DNA of 61,825 nt from contig NZ_VLKW01000018.1 of assembly GCF_007830495.1 (NCBI RefSeq), positions 1 to 61,825 on the forward strand, written 5' to 3'. Under the pieces are notes generated by a model. It worked only from the letters and a program-made list of their open reading frames with translations, was not told the DNA's origin and did not search any database. Of the stretch, positions 41,409 through 50,628 are shown one piece after another; position 1 is the first letter of the stretch, and each line of letters starts with the position of its first letter. This DNA comes from Pseudoduganella flava (GTDB lineage Bacteria; Pseudomonadota; Gammaproteobacteria; Burkholderiales; Burkholderiaceae_D). A program made the translations under genes and the position numbers.

Positions 41409-43678
41409 TACAGCTCCCCTTTCATCGTCAGTTGACCGCGCGCGCCATCACCCGCTTTGGCGCCGGTCTGGGTTGAACCACCGGCTCCACCGGGAGCGGT
41501 GCCGTTGCCGCCCGAGACGCCGGCGTTAGCACCAGCGCCTCCATTGCCGCCGAAGACGCTTGTTCCGCCCGGTGCCCCAACGCCGCCAGTCGTACCGCCA
41601 CTCGATCCGCCACCTGCGCCGCCGTACACAGAAGATCCGCCAATGCCTTGGTTCCCGCCGCCGCCGCCGTAAGCCGAATTGGAAGAAGTCGCCCCGGACG
41701 ATCCGCCGTCACCCCCGCCGAAATCTCCGTCAACTCCATATCCTGCGCCCCCGAACCCTGACCCGCTGGCCACTTGCTTTGGTCTCCCTCCCGGCGCGAA
41801 GCCGGTAGCGCCAACGCCTGTCGTGCCAGCACTGAGCATGCCGCCACCGCTGCCGCCGGTGCCGCCGCCGTTTGCGCCGCCAGCGCCACCATAGATGGTC
41901 ATTCCGGCATAGGTCGAATTGCCTCCTTGCACGCCGGGCGCTGCCGCACTTGGGCCAACCCCACCAGATCCGACAATCAACGGCCCCGCTTCGGGCACAC
42001 TGGCCGCAGCCAGAGTGAACGGAAGGCACGCACCTCCGCCAGATCCGAAAGCTGCTGTCCCGGTGCTACCAGTCTTGGCACCGGATGCTCCAGCAGCCCA
42101 CAGCCAGCCGCTAAAGCGCCGATATCCGGGCGGCTTTGGTATGGCGGCAGTGGACGCGGTCCAATCTTTGATGAATCCGTTCACAACGAAAGAGTTCAGC
42201 GACGCACCATCGCACTGCATGACGCGCGTTTCGCCTGGGTACATCAGGTATGCCGCCTTGCCGTCGATGCCGCCCGTAGCTGGCCGCGTCGTGATCGTCC
42301 AGTCCGTGTACTGGATCGTGTACGAGCCGACGACAGTTGCCGAGCCGCCCGGCGCCGTCAGCGTGGTGTAGCTGAAGCTGGTCGGGCTCAGTACCGTGAT
42401 TGCAAACGTGCCGTTGTACGCGGCCGGCGTGGCGCCGCTCACGGTCACGTAGTTGCCAGTCGCGAGGCCATGCGCCGATGCAGTCGTCAGCGTGGCCGTC
42501 GTGCCGCCCGCGTTGATCGTGGAAACGGTCTGTGGCGATACGCCGCTGTCGTCCAAGCGGTAGACAGCAGACAGCGTGAGCGTCGAACCAGCCACGTACG
42601 AGCCAACGGGCGATGCGGACGTGCCTGGAGCCGACAGCATCGTGTACGTCAACGCCGTGGTGCTCGTTACGGTCACAACGAAGGTGCCGTTATAGGCCGC
42701 TGGTGTGGCACCAGAGACCGTGATCGTGTCACCCGTGGACCGGCCATGCGGCGCCGACGTCGTGAGCGTCGCCGTCGTGCCAACGCTGGTCAGCGTGGCG
42801 ATCGTCTGCGCCGTGTTGGACGTGTACGATACAGCAGTGCCGATCGTACGGATGAGGAACGGTTGCGACGTGCGGCGCAGGACCAAAAGATCGCCCGCCG
42901 TGATCGACAGGCCAGCAGGAACGCTGAACACGGTCGTAGAGAGCGGCGAGGCCACGGTGCCCGACGTTGTGCTGACTGCTGCCGGCGCCTCAAGCTCGAT
43001 GTCGCCAGATCCCGAGTTTCGCAGTGTGACGTTCCAGCCGTTGCCAAGCGCCGACGGCAAAGCGAACGTCTGCGTGAAGGTGCCGGACGTGAAATCGATG
43101 AACTGGCCCTGGTCGGCGTTCGTGAGCTGCGTATTGGACGTGCGCGCCGAACGGAACAGCGGGCCGCGCAACTGCCACGTCGGCACCATGTTTTGCGAGA
43201 TCAGCTCGTATGGCGCATTTCCGCCCGGCTGGCCCGGCAATGCAGCACTGAACGCCAGTTGATCGACATAGTTCTTCGTCACGCCAACGAGCCGGTATTC
43301 GGTGCCGGTATCGACCATGAGCACGTATTGCGACAGGTCGCCCGGGCGCAGTGCCGTGCCATCGGCTTGCAGGATGTTGCGCGCGCCAAGGCCAGAAATG
43401 TTGATGGTCGACACGCCCGTGTTCGTGGTGCTTGGCTTCCATGCAACCAGCGTATTCGCCGTGTACGAAAGCAGCGGCGTAGCAGGCGACAGCACGTACG
43501 TGTTCGCCGTGCCAGTTGCCACACCACCGACAATCACAGCGCCAGTAAAGCCGGGCATCGAATCCTTGATGCACTGCTTCAGCAAGCGCAGATGGTCATC
43601 GCCCTGGCTCTTCGGATCACCGCCCGCCGGATTGGCCGGGTTCAGGTCGTTGATATATTGGCCGTTTTCGAGTGCCAC
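41408..43678 (-). CDS. Tail fibre with duplicated beta modules and glycine-rich adhesin tip
   Basis: A 756-residue receptor-binding protein. The N-terminal 60 residues (GQYINDLNPANPAGGDPKSQGDDHLRLLKQCIKDS) form the phage-attachment motif common to tail fibres. Two tandem beta modules of about 65 residues follow near 297-361 and 388-453, sharing TTATLTT, SGATPAAYNGTF and VGSY. Residues of about 530-745 are extremely glycine-rich with short aromatic or Asn/Ser interruptions, resembling polyglycine-helix adhesins of T-even-like phage S16. The tip would bind the host surface. No depolymerase active site is visible. It lies between the adaptor and tail accessory genes. Confidence 0.8.
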   Translation of the reverse strand: MALENGQYINDLNPANPAGGDPKSQGDDHLRLLKQCIKDSMPGFTGAVIVGGVATGTANTYVLSPATPLLSYTANTLVAWKPSTTNTGVSTINISGLGARNILQADGTALRPGDLSQYVLMVDTGTEYRLVGVTKNYVDQLAFSAALPGQPGGNAPYELISQNMVPTWQLRGPLFRSARTSNTQLTNADQGQFIDFTSGTFTQTFALPSALGNGWNVTLRNSGSGDIELEAPAAVSTTSGTVASPLSTTVFSVPAGLSITAGDLLVLRRTSQPFLIRTIGTAVSYTSNTAQTIATLTSVGTTATLTTSAPHGRSTGDTITVSGATPAAYNGTFVVTVTSTTALTYTMLSAPGTSASPVGSYVAGSTLTLSAVYRLDDSGVSPQTVSTINAGGTTATLTTASAHGLATGNYVTVSGATPAAYNGTFAITVLSPTSFSYTTLTAPGGSATVVGSYTIQYTDWTITTRPATGGIDGKAAYLMYPGETRVMQCDGASLNSFVVNGFIKDWTASTAAIPKPPGYRRFSGWLWAAGASGAKTGSTGTAAFGSGGGACLPFTLAAASVPEAGPLIVGSGGVGPSAAAPGVQGGNSTYAGMTIYGGAGGANGGGTGGSGGGMLSAGTTGVGATGFAPGGRPKQVASGSGFGGAGYGVDGDFGGGDGGSSGATSSNSAYGGGGGNQGIGGSSVYGGAGGGSSGGTTGGVGAPGGTSVFGGNGGAGANAGVSGGNGTAPGGAGGSTQTGAKAGDGARGQLTMKGEL

Positions 43679-44323
43679 TTAGTACCCCCACGAATTCCGT
43701 GTTCGACTGCCCCACAGGACAGCCGCAATTTCTGTTTGCAATGGCGCCACGCCCTTCGACCTGGCCGCATCCGCCGCCACGCTGCGTAGCAAGTCACGAA
43801 ACTTCTGCGTGTAGATCGCGACGTCTCGCTCATCGCGGAGGAAGTCGGCCAGTTCGGCCAGAGCGCCGTAGAAGTACAGGTCAGGCGCACGTGCGAACAG
43901 GTCGTTGGTCGGGTTCGCGTCCGACAGGTAGACGGTTTGCAGGTAGCGCAGCGTCAGTTGGTAAGGCTGGTCTGCCGGCCGGTTGAATGCGATCCGATTC
44001 CCGTCAACAGCCCAATAGGTCGGCTGCCCGGCGTTTGCTTCGTCCACGGGCATTTGCGCAGCCACGACCGGCACCAGCTCGAGCCGCGGCTGTAGGGTTT
44101 CGCACCACATAGCCACGGGCGAATCGAAGTCCGCCGGCAGATCGATGAAGCGCGCCCCGACCGAAAGGGACAGCGGGACCTCGACTTCCTTTGGGAAGAT
44201 CGCCAGGCGCCGGTTGATCTCCGCTTCAGCCAACGCAATGAAGCCTGGGATTCTCGCCGCCAAATCTTCTCGATGGGATCGATCGACGATCGCCGCCTGC
44301 AACTCGGCGTACGTCGTGATCAT
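43679..44323 (-). CDS. Phage adaptor / head-tail connector protein
   Basis: A 214-residue protein, MITTYAELQAAIVDRSHREDL, with ALAEAEINRRLAIFPKEVEV and the C-terminal helical block DLYFYGALAELADFLRDERDVAIYTQKFRDLL. This arrangement (helix, beta segment with DLPADFDSPVAMW, helix) is typical of podovirus adaptor proteins that dock under the portal (gp4/gp6-like). It ends directly before the fibre start and overlaps the small upstream gene by 4 bases. Confidence 0.7.
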   Translation of the reverse strand: MITTYAELQAAIVDRSHREDLAARIPGFIALAEAEINRRLAIFPKEVEVPLSLSVGARFIDLPADFDSPVAMWCETLQPRLELVPVVAAQMPVDEANAGQPTYWAVDGNRIAFNRPADQPYQLTLRYLQTVYLSDANPTNDLFARAPDLYFYGALAELADFLRDERDVAIYTQKFRDLLRSVAADAARSKGVAPLQTEIAAVLWGSRTRNSWGY

Positions 44324-44538
44324 TCGGCTACCTTCCGGGTGTATTTGCGCTTGGCCGGCGGCGGATCGTTATCAGCGACTTCCTCGACGTGCTCCGGCTT
44401 ATCGGCCGTCGGGGGCGCCGGTTGTTCGCCCCATACGGCAAAGCCATCGCGCCGCGCTGCCGCTTCTTCCTCTGCATCCGGCACCACGCGCATGACATCG
44501 CCCTGGTACAGCGCTTTCGGGTATTCCAAGAACTCCAT
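44320..44538 (-). CDS. Small acidic phage protein with basic tail
   Basis: A 72-residue protein (MEFLEYPKALYQGDVMRVVPDAEEE...). The start is beta-like, followed by an acidic/proline-rich stretch and a basic end (PPAKRKYTRKVAE). It follows the coat protein terminator and overlaps the adaptor start. Role unknown; possibly a head decoration or completion factor by position only. Confidence 0.6.
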   Translation of the reverse strand: MEFLEYPKALYQGDVMRVVPDAEEEAAARRDGFAVWGEQPAPPTADKPEHVEEVADNDPPPAKRKYTRKVAE

Positions 44539-44549
44539 GTGCGTGCTCC

Positions 44550-44578
44550 AAAAAAGAAGCCCCGCACTAGGCGGGGCT
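44550..44578 (-). terminator. Terminator after the coat protein gene
   Basis: AGCCCCGC-ACTAG-GCGGGGCT stem, then TTCTTTTTT on the minus strand. It lies 20 bases after the coat protein stop and would raise coat transcript abundance relative to the tail genes. Confidence 0.8.
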
Positions 44579-44598
44579 CCGGGTTACGTCGGCGTCGA

Positions 44599-45786
44599 TC
44601 AGTTCGACAGGATGCGTGCGGCCAATTGCGCGCGCAGGGTCTTGTAGCCGTACAGGACATCGATACGAGCCGGGAAGGTGTCGTTGTTGATGTTGTACTG
44701 GCGGATCATGCGCATGCTGATACCGTCGAACGCCTCACGGGCCTTCCAGTCCACGCCGTCCGGCATCACGAGGTCGGCAGTCGCAAACGCGAACGCATCC
44801 TTGTGGTAGGCCAGCGACGGCCGATAGATCGCCGAGGCGCCGCCGATCTTCGACACCGCGGCCGCGTTCGCGGGCGCCGCGGTCACGTTCTGACGACCGC
44901 CAGTGGTGGCGATGGCCGGCGAGATTTGCACGGTTCCGGCGCCGCCTGCGTAGTCTGCGGTGACGACGAACTGCATCAGGTTGCCCGTATCGAGCTTCGT
45001 TTCCGGATGCACGCGATTCACACCAGCGAACGTGATCACGTCGCCCTTCTTGAACGTCGCCGTGCCGGTCTGGACGATGATCGAGGAGCCAGTTTGGCCG
45101 GCGCCGTTGACGGTGTAGCCGGTCGTGGCCGCCGCGGTGCCGGTTGCTTGCGAGGACAGCAGCGTGTTCTCGTAAATGTCGCCGAAGCCCGCGGTACGGC
45201 CGACCAGGCCGTCGCGGTACTGCTTGGAGATCGTCGCCGAGTCCTGGAACAGGCCCTTGAGGTTATCGACCATATCCACGTTGTCCTGCGTGTTCAGCAG
45301 CAACGTACGATCGGACGTCGGAACCAGTGCGTCCGTCAGCAGCTTGCGTGCGAGCAGGGCTTGACGGAGGTTCAGCGTCGAACCGATGTTATTGACCGTC
45401 TGCGCCACGTCGAGCGCCATGGACAGTGCGTCAGCTTCGATGTTCGCCGCCAGGACGGAGACTGCCGGCTCGATGATGCGCGAGCTGAAGTCGTCCAGGT
45501 TCATCGTCAGATCGATGGCGGTGAACGACAGGTCGACGCCCTTTTGCGTGGCGACTTGCAGCGTCACGCTGGTTTCCGTCGTGTCCTGCGGGACCATCGT
45601 CGCGCCGGTACGGACCGTGTATTCGTTCGGCAGTCGGATCTTCAGGCTGTCGCCGATCTTCGCGCCGGACTTGGCGAACGAATCGTCGTACTGGCGGTTG
45701 ATCGAGCCGACGAAGTTCAGTTTCTGGTGCAGGATGCGCAGTGCTTCACGGGTGATTTGCTGCGGGGTGAGGATGGTGTTTGCCAC
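44599..45786 (-). CDS. Major capsid protein, P22 coat type
   Basis: A 395-residue HK97-fold coat protein of the P22 gp5 group. The N-terminus MANTILTPQQITREALRILHQKLNFVGSINRQYDDSF is the characteristic start of this group, followed by SLKIRLPNEYTVRTG. The P22-type inserted domain region lies near residues 220-310, rich in Gly/Thr/Val. The C-terminus GVDWKAREAFDGISMRMIRQYNINNDTFPARIDVLYGYKTL is also typical. AAAGGAC lies upstream of the ATG. It is flanked by scaffold upstream and a terminator downstream. Confidence 0.88.
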   Translation of the reverse strand: MANTILTPQQITREALRILHQKLNFVGSINRQYDDSFAKSGAKIGDSLKIRLPNEYTVRTGATMVPQDTTETSVTLQVATQKGVDLSFTAIDLTMNLDDFSSRIIEPAVSVLAANIEADALSMALDVAQTVNNIGSTLNLRQALLARKLLTDALVPTSDRTLLLNTQDNVDMVDNLKGLFQDSATISKQYRDGLVGRTAGFGDIYENTLLSSQATGTAAATTGYTVNGAGQTGSSIIVQTGTATFKKGDVITFAGVNRVHPETKLDTGNLMQFVVTADYAGGAGTVQISPAIATTGGRQNVTAAPANAAAVSKIGGASAIYRPSLAYHKDAFAFATADLVMPDGVDWKAREAFDGISMRMIRQYNINNDTFPARIDVLYGYKTLRAQLAARILSN

Positions 45787-45798
45787 GGTAATAGTCCT

Positions 45799-46674
45799 TT
45801 AACGTTTGCGTACTTGAGAATTGCGGTGGGCCATCCACTCCGCGGTGCTCATCTTTGCCGGGTCGCGCTGGGCGCCCGGACGGGCAGCACTGACGCGAGT
45901 TGCCGGCGGCGGCACGGGTGGAGCGGCGGTCTTCTCCGCTTGCTTCTTTTCGAGCTGGGCGAACTTCTCCGCGCGGTCGATCAACTTCAGCAGGGCCGGC
46001 TGCTGGATCAGCAGACGCCCGACAGACTTGTCAACCTTCACGCCGTTGTCGGAGAGGTACTTGTTCAGCGCTTCGGCGCGCTGAGGGGACCAGCCGGGAA
46101 TCTCACGCTGCACATACGCTTCCGCTTCCTGAACTTGCTTGGCAATCTCTTGCTGCTCGTTCAGAGCAAACTGCTGCTGTTTCTGCGTGACTGCTTCTAC
46201 TGCCTTGTTTCGTTCCGCCTCCAGCTGACGTTGCCGCTGCTGGTACAACATGGCGTTCTGCGGGTCGTTCGCGATCAGCTCGTCCCAGTTCAGTTGATCG
46301 AACACGGCGAGTTGGTCGTTTAATGCCTCGACTTTCGCCATTTCCTTCACGAACTGTTGCTGCGTCTCGCGCTCCCGCGCTACAGCTTCGCGCTCCGCCT
46401 CTGCGGCTTTGCGCACTTCCGCAGCTTCCTGCGTCTTGCGGGTGTAGTCGGCCTGCATCAGCCGCTCAGCCTGCAATTTCTGCGCTGCGGTCTTCGGTAG
46501 GACGAACTTTCGCCCGTCTACCTCGATCTCTTCTTCCTCTTCCGGCTGCTCGCCACCTTCGGCGCCCTCGCCTTCCAGCTCATCGCCGGCCGGGTTCGGA
46601 TCGTTGTGTTCGTCCGAATCCGCCGTCGTATTTGGCAATTCGGAATCCGTGTTTTGCGGTTGTTCCGTGGTCAT
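45799..46674 (-). CDS. Scaffolding protein
   Basis: A 291-residue protein, highly charged and helical. The N-terminus is strongly acidic (EGEGAEGGEQPEEEEEIEV), the middle is a long coiled coil (VRKAAEAEREAVARERETQQQ), and the C-terminal region is basic (STAEWMAHRNSQVRKR), ready to bind the coat protein. This architecture and its place directly upstream of the coat gene are typical of P22-like scaffolds, which direct procapsid assembly and then exit. Confidence 0.8.
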   Translation of the reverse strand: MTTEQPQNTDSELPNTTADSDEHNDPNPAGDELEGEGAEGGEQPEEEEEIEVDGRKFVLPKTAAQKLQAERLMQADYTRKTQEAAEVRKAAEAEREAVARERETQQQFVKEMAKVEALNDQLAVFDQLNWDELIANDPQNAMLYQQRQRQLEAERNKAVEAVTQKQQQFALNEQQEIAKQVQEAEAYVQREIPGWSPQRAEALNKYLSDNGVKVDKSVGRLLIQQPALLKLIDRAEKFAQLEKKQAEKTAAPPVPPPATRVSAARPGAQRDPAKMSTAEWMAHRNSQVRKR

Positions 46675-46699
46675 CTACATTCCTCTTTTGGGGTGGTTA

Positions 46700-48481
46700 T
46701 TAAGCTGGCGTCACGAGGATCTGCCCGCGGCCGGCCGTGAACGACATCGAGCCGGCGCCGAGCAGCGTGCAGTCGGTGCGAGTGATGGAGCCGGCGGCGG
46801 GGGCGATCGGCATGCGCACAGCAGGAGTGCGGAGGACGCCCGTCCAGTCCTCCTGCACGCAGTCGGCGCCCGTGTTGCCGAAGTTGCCCATGGCTTGAAT
46901 GCTCCAGGCGGAACCGTTCACGCTCATGCTGAGCAGGTGGTTCAACGACTTGAACTTGCCCGACCCGTTGCCAGTCACGGAAACCGACACGTCAAGCTGC
47001 ACGGTGGCGCCGTCAGTAATGCGCTGCGCCGCCAGGCTGGAGCCCTGGAACCGCGCGCCGTCGCCGGCTGCTGCCGCCGTGATATCGGCCTTGTTGTCGA
47101 CGCCGAAGCCATCGGCCCGCGCTGGAGCAGAGAACAGGCAGTTCGTCGGCGAATTGATCTTGAAGCCAGTGAACCCGGTACCAATCACGCTACCTGCATC
47201 GCCGCGGCTGGCATCGCCGCCGACGCTCCATGGCGCGCTGTCCTGCACGTTCCTGTTCGCTGCATTCGTGCCGTAGTTGTCGGCGTTGCTCGTCGTCCGG
47301 AAATCGTTACTCGGCAGAGTCGCGGTGTCAGCAGTGATGCGCTTGCCAAGCTTGTGCGCGCCACGCTGCGTGAGGTGCAAGCCGTCCACGCTGCTAATCA
47401 GGCCGGCCGCCGCTTGGCCCTTGTTCGCTGCTGTGGGGTCGACGATCTCGGCGAACGCGTCGATGCATTGCATGCCCGGCGTGTTCCGGCAGTACTGCTT
47501 GATCCAGTCGTTGACCTTCAGAATCGTCGCGGTTTTCGGCGCCGACCATGCGCCGTTGCCCGCGCCCAGCGGTAGGATCGTCATGGCGTATACGATCTTC
47601 TTACCGCTTGCGAGCAGCCGCTCGTAGATCGCTTGCAGTTTCGCTTGGATCGATTCCGGAGTAGCGCCGCCAGTGGCGTCGTTGGTCCCGCCCATAACGA
47701 ACGCATAGGAGGCGTTGATGTTCGCAACCTCGTCGACGCGATCGAGCATTTCACTCGTGGTTCGCCCAACCGCCGCCGAGATGCCCATCAGGTCGAAGCG
47801 CTGGTTCGACAGCACATTCGCCCATACGAACCAGCCGTTGTCCATGTAGCACGCCATGTTCGCAACGGAAGGCGTGCCATACAGCGGCGCGGAAGCGACG
47901 TCAGGGCCGGCGTTGTCGTAGGTGATCGTCGTGCTGGTAGCACTCGTGACGACCTGATTCCCGCGCATGTCCTCGGGAAGGCCCACGACCTGGACCGGCA
48001 TCCCGATCCCGAATGGGATGCTGGCGGGGGACGTGAACGTCACGGTCACGATCCCGTTGGAGCGCGACGCGGACGCGATGTATGCCTGCGCGAAGTTTTG
48101 GTAACTGTTGCTGTCGCCGATGATGACCGCGGTATTGCCCAGGGGACGGTTATCCGCCCGGGCACGCCCCACGAATTCACGTTGGTAGACCTTGACTTCT
48201 TCCGGCGACGGGCAGTTGTTGACGCTCATCGTTGCGGCGCCGCTACGCGCGGTGGCTCGCAGATACCCGCTCTCGGCGGCCATATCGGCAAACGCGCTGG
48301 TGACGGTGCGCTCGGGCCACTTCACCCATTTCGCCACACCGTTCTGCACCGCGTTGAGCGGGTCGCTCGTGAACTCCAGCGTCACATAGCCCGGTGCCGT
48401 CGTCGTCACGTTGACGATGCCGCCGGCCGTCACGTGGATCGGGCCGATTTGCTGGTTGCGCGCGATCGCGTATGTCTTCAT
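46700..48481 (-). CDS. SGNH-type hydrolase inside the head gene cluster
   Basis: A 593-residue protein with an SGNH/GDSL esterase catalytic set: nucleophile Ser124 in IIGDSNSYQ, block III asparagine Asn267 in MGGTND, and Asp366/His369 in DGLHLTQRG. A small beta module (about residues 140-200, SNGIVTVTFTSP to TSTTITYDN) is inserted between the first and second blocks. N-terminal 90 residues and C-terminal 200 residues are beta-rich. Such enzymes deacetylate polysaccharides or cleave esters. The position between portal and scaffold suggests a capsid-exposed or decoration role rather than a normal tailspike. It overlaps the portal stop by 4 bases. Confidence 0.75.
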   Translation of the reverse strand: MKTYAIARNQQIGPIHVTAGGIVNVTTTAPGYVTLEFTSDPLNAVQNGVAKWVKWPERTVTSAFADMAAESGYLRATARSGAATMSVNNCPSPEEVKVYQREFVGRARADNRPLGNTAVIIGDSNSYQNFAQAYIASASRSNGIVTVTFTSPASIPFGIGMPVQVVGLPEDMRGNQVVTSATSTTITYDNAGPDVASAPLYGTPSVANMACYMDNGWFVWANVLSNQRFDLMGISAAVGRTTSEMLDRVDEVANINASYAFVMGGTNDATGGATPESIQAKLQAIYERLLASGKKIVYAMTILPLGAGNGAWSAPKTATILKVNDWIKQYCRNTPGMQCIDAFAEIVDPTAANKGQAAAGLISSVDGLHLTQRGAHKLGKRITADTATLPSNDFRTTSNADNYGTNAANRNVQDSAPWSVGGDASRGDAGSVIGTGFTGFKINSPTNCLFSAPARADGFGVDNKADITAAAAGDGARFQGSSLAAQRITDGATVQLDVSVSVTGNGSGKFKSLNHLLSMSVNGSAWSIQAMGNFGNTGADCVQEDWTGVLRTPAVRMPIAPAAGSITRTDCTLLGAGSMSFTAGRGQILVTPA

Positions 48482-50559
48482 TGCTGCATTCCTTCAGGAG
48501 GCAAGGGTTGCGGTTCAACCGGCGGGGCAGGCTGCTGCGGTGCCGGTGGCGTGATGTCGGGGCTGGTCATGACCTGCTGGAGGGTTTGCAGCACAAGTGT
48601 CTGGATCGCTGCTGGATCGACCGTGGAGGCCGCGGGCGCCATCGCTTGCAGACGATCCGTTTCCGCCTTGTAGGCCTCGATCTGGACCTTGATCCGGTCG
48701 TTCTCGACCTTCGCGGCATCCAACGTGCGATCCTGCTCTGCGGCCTGTAGCTGCTGGCCGAGCTGCTGAATCTGCGCGGCCATCTGCTGCATTTGCTGCT
48801 GCGCGGCGAGTGCTTGCGGGTCCTGACCTTGGAGCTGCGGAGGCAGCATCTTCTTGAGGCGTTCGGCGATTTCGTCGGCGCCCGGCCAGTCCAGGTTCTT
48901 CGCCAGCAGATCGCCGATGATCGGTGCCGATGCCGGGTTGGCCCGGATGAACTCGACCATCTGTGCCGCGGCTTCCTCGCGCCGCGTGGTGAAGCTGGGG
49001 CCTGTCTCGCACGTGACGTCGTACTTGCCGGCCGTCAGATCGAACGAGCGCAGCACGGCTTGCGTGTCGGCTTCCTCCTGCGGATCGGGCTGCGGCGGCT
49101 GCATGCCGTTCACGGCCACGTGCGAGTTCGATCCGTCCTCGTGGATGACCCGCAGCATGCGCGGGCCGCTGTACACCTTCGGGATCAGGTCGCACAAGAT
49201 CCGGCCGGCGTGGCGGATGCCGCGCGACAGGTTGTCGATGTAGTTGAACGTGGAGACGTCGCCTTCACGCTGGCGTGCCAGGATCGCGCGGCCCGACGTT
49301 TCGTTCGACTTGGCGCCGAGCGAAGCGTCAAACAGCCCCATGATCGACTTCATGTCATCGGAGGCGTTCAGTGCTTCTTGCAGCGCGCCAGCAGGCGGGC
49401 CGGCGAACGGCTGTCGCTGCGGCGGCGGCACTGGAGTGCCGTTCACCTCTACCGCGTCGTACTCGATGTACTGGTGCGTCTGCGTGTTCGCCGTGGCCCA
49501 CTTCTGCGCATCGGTCGTGAACTGGCCGACAGCGCCAATGAACGGGGCTTTCGGCGCTAGGGCAACAAGCTCGGTAGATGCCGTGCGCCAGAAGTTGAAC
49601 ATCATCTGCGGGTCTTTGGCGAAGCGCACCAGCGACAGCAGATGCCGCTCGCCGTCGATGATCACTTCGTCGCCGTACACCGGCACGATCGGGATGTACT
49701 TGCCCGGCCAGTCGTTCGTTTCCAGCACGTCGCAGCCGGACAGGATGTACTGCGTGACCTTCATCGTGCGCGTGGGGCGAGTGGCCTCCACGGTTACACC
49801 GTTCACGTCGAAGAAGTCGCGGTTCTCTTCGTAGTCCTTCTCCAGCATCACGTTGCCGTTGGAGAGCTTGACCAGCGTGGCCGGCACTTCCTCGCGCTTC
49901 CAGTACTCGGCGACGCGAATCTCGTCCTCGGTGAACCAGTCCTGGCCGTCCCGGCTGTCCGCCATGAAGTCGACCATATCGGCCTTGGGCCACTTGCGTT
50001 TGAACTCGTCCCTGCTCCACATTTCGGTGACGATCGCAACGTTCCAGTCGGACGAATCCGCGGCCATCGACATCGGGTCGCCGTAGACCGTCAGCGGGTT
50101 GCGGATTGGCTCGATTCGGATGTCCTGGTCGAACGCGTCGTCGCTCGCGTATTCGGTACTGATGCGGAAGTAGCCAAAGCCACCGGTGACGGCGTTCTCC
50201 AGCGCGTTGTCGTAGGCCACGTCAGCATCAGACGTGTACTCGATGTTGCGCACGAGGCCATCCAACAGCTTTGCGGTTTCCTGGTCAGCACCATCGCCCA
50301 CCGGGTGGAATTTGATCGACGGCGTGTTTTGGCGCGCGTCGTTCGTGACCTGGCGGATGAACGCCGGCAGGCGGTTCAGCGTCAGGCATGGGCGCCCTTC
50401 GCGGTCCCGCTGCTGCTTAATCTGCTCGGGCCACTGCTCGCCCAGGCGGGCGAACCGTACGTCAGCGAGCCAGTTTTCCCGGTTCTCCGATTCACGATCG
50501 CGCGCACGTGCGAGTGCCTTGCGTGCCTCGATTAGCAGCTCTTCGTCTTTACTCGCCAT
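48478..50559 (-). CDS. Portal protein (P22 gp1-like)
   Basis: A 693-residue portal subunit forming the twelve-fold DNA gate at one capsid vertex. Landmarks are the helical start (DEELLIEARKALARARDRESENRENW), the wing with RPCLTLNRLPAFIRQVTNDARQN, a central EPIRNPLTVYGDPMSM block, and a glutamine-rich C-terminal barrel region (LQGQDPQALAAQQQMQQMAAQIQQL), as in P22-type portals. Length is near that of P22 gp1. It overlaps the SGNH gene by 4 bases and follows the terminase by 69 bases. Confidence 0.85.
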   Translation of the reverse strand: MASKDEELLIEARKALARARDRESENRENWLADVRFARLGEQWPEQIKQQRDREGRPCLTLNRLPAFIRQVTNDARQNTPSIKFHPVGDGADQETAKLLDGLVRNIEYTSDADVAYDNALENAVTGGFGYFRISTEYASDDAFDQDIRIEPIRNPLTVYGDPMSMAADSSDWNVAIVTEMWSRDEFKRKWPKADMVDFMADSRDGQDWFTEDEIRVAEYWKREEVPATLVKLSNGNVMLEKDYEENRDFFDVNGVTVEATRPTRTMKVTQYILSGCDVLETNDWPGKYIPIVPVYGDEVIIDGERHLLSLVRFAKDPQMMFNFWRTASTELVALAPKAPFIGAVGQFTTDAQKWATANTQTHQYIEYDAVEVNGTPVPPPQRQPFAGPPAGALQEALNASDDMKSIMGLFDASLGAKSNETSGRAILARQREGDVSTFNYIDNLSRGIRHAGRILCDLIPKVYSGPRMLRVIHEDGSNSHVAVNGMQPPQPDPQEEADTQAVLRSFDLTAGKYDVTCETGPSFTTRREEAAAQMVEFIRANPASAPIIGDLLAKNLDWPGADEIAERLKKMLPPQLQGQDPQALAAQQQMQQMAAQIQQLGQQLQAAEQDRTLDAAKVENDRIKVQIEAYKAETDRLQAMAPAASTVDPAAIQTLVLQTLQQVMTSPDITPPAPQQPAPPVEPQPLPPEGMQQ

Positions 50560-50628
50560 GTTTTGAACGCGAAATAGGGATTGCGGCGAGGGCTTGCGCC
50601 GTCGCCGTGTTACTTGGATCTCAGGGGG

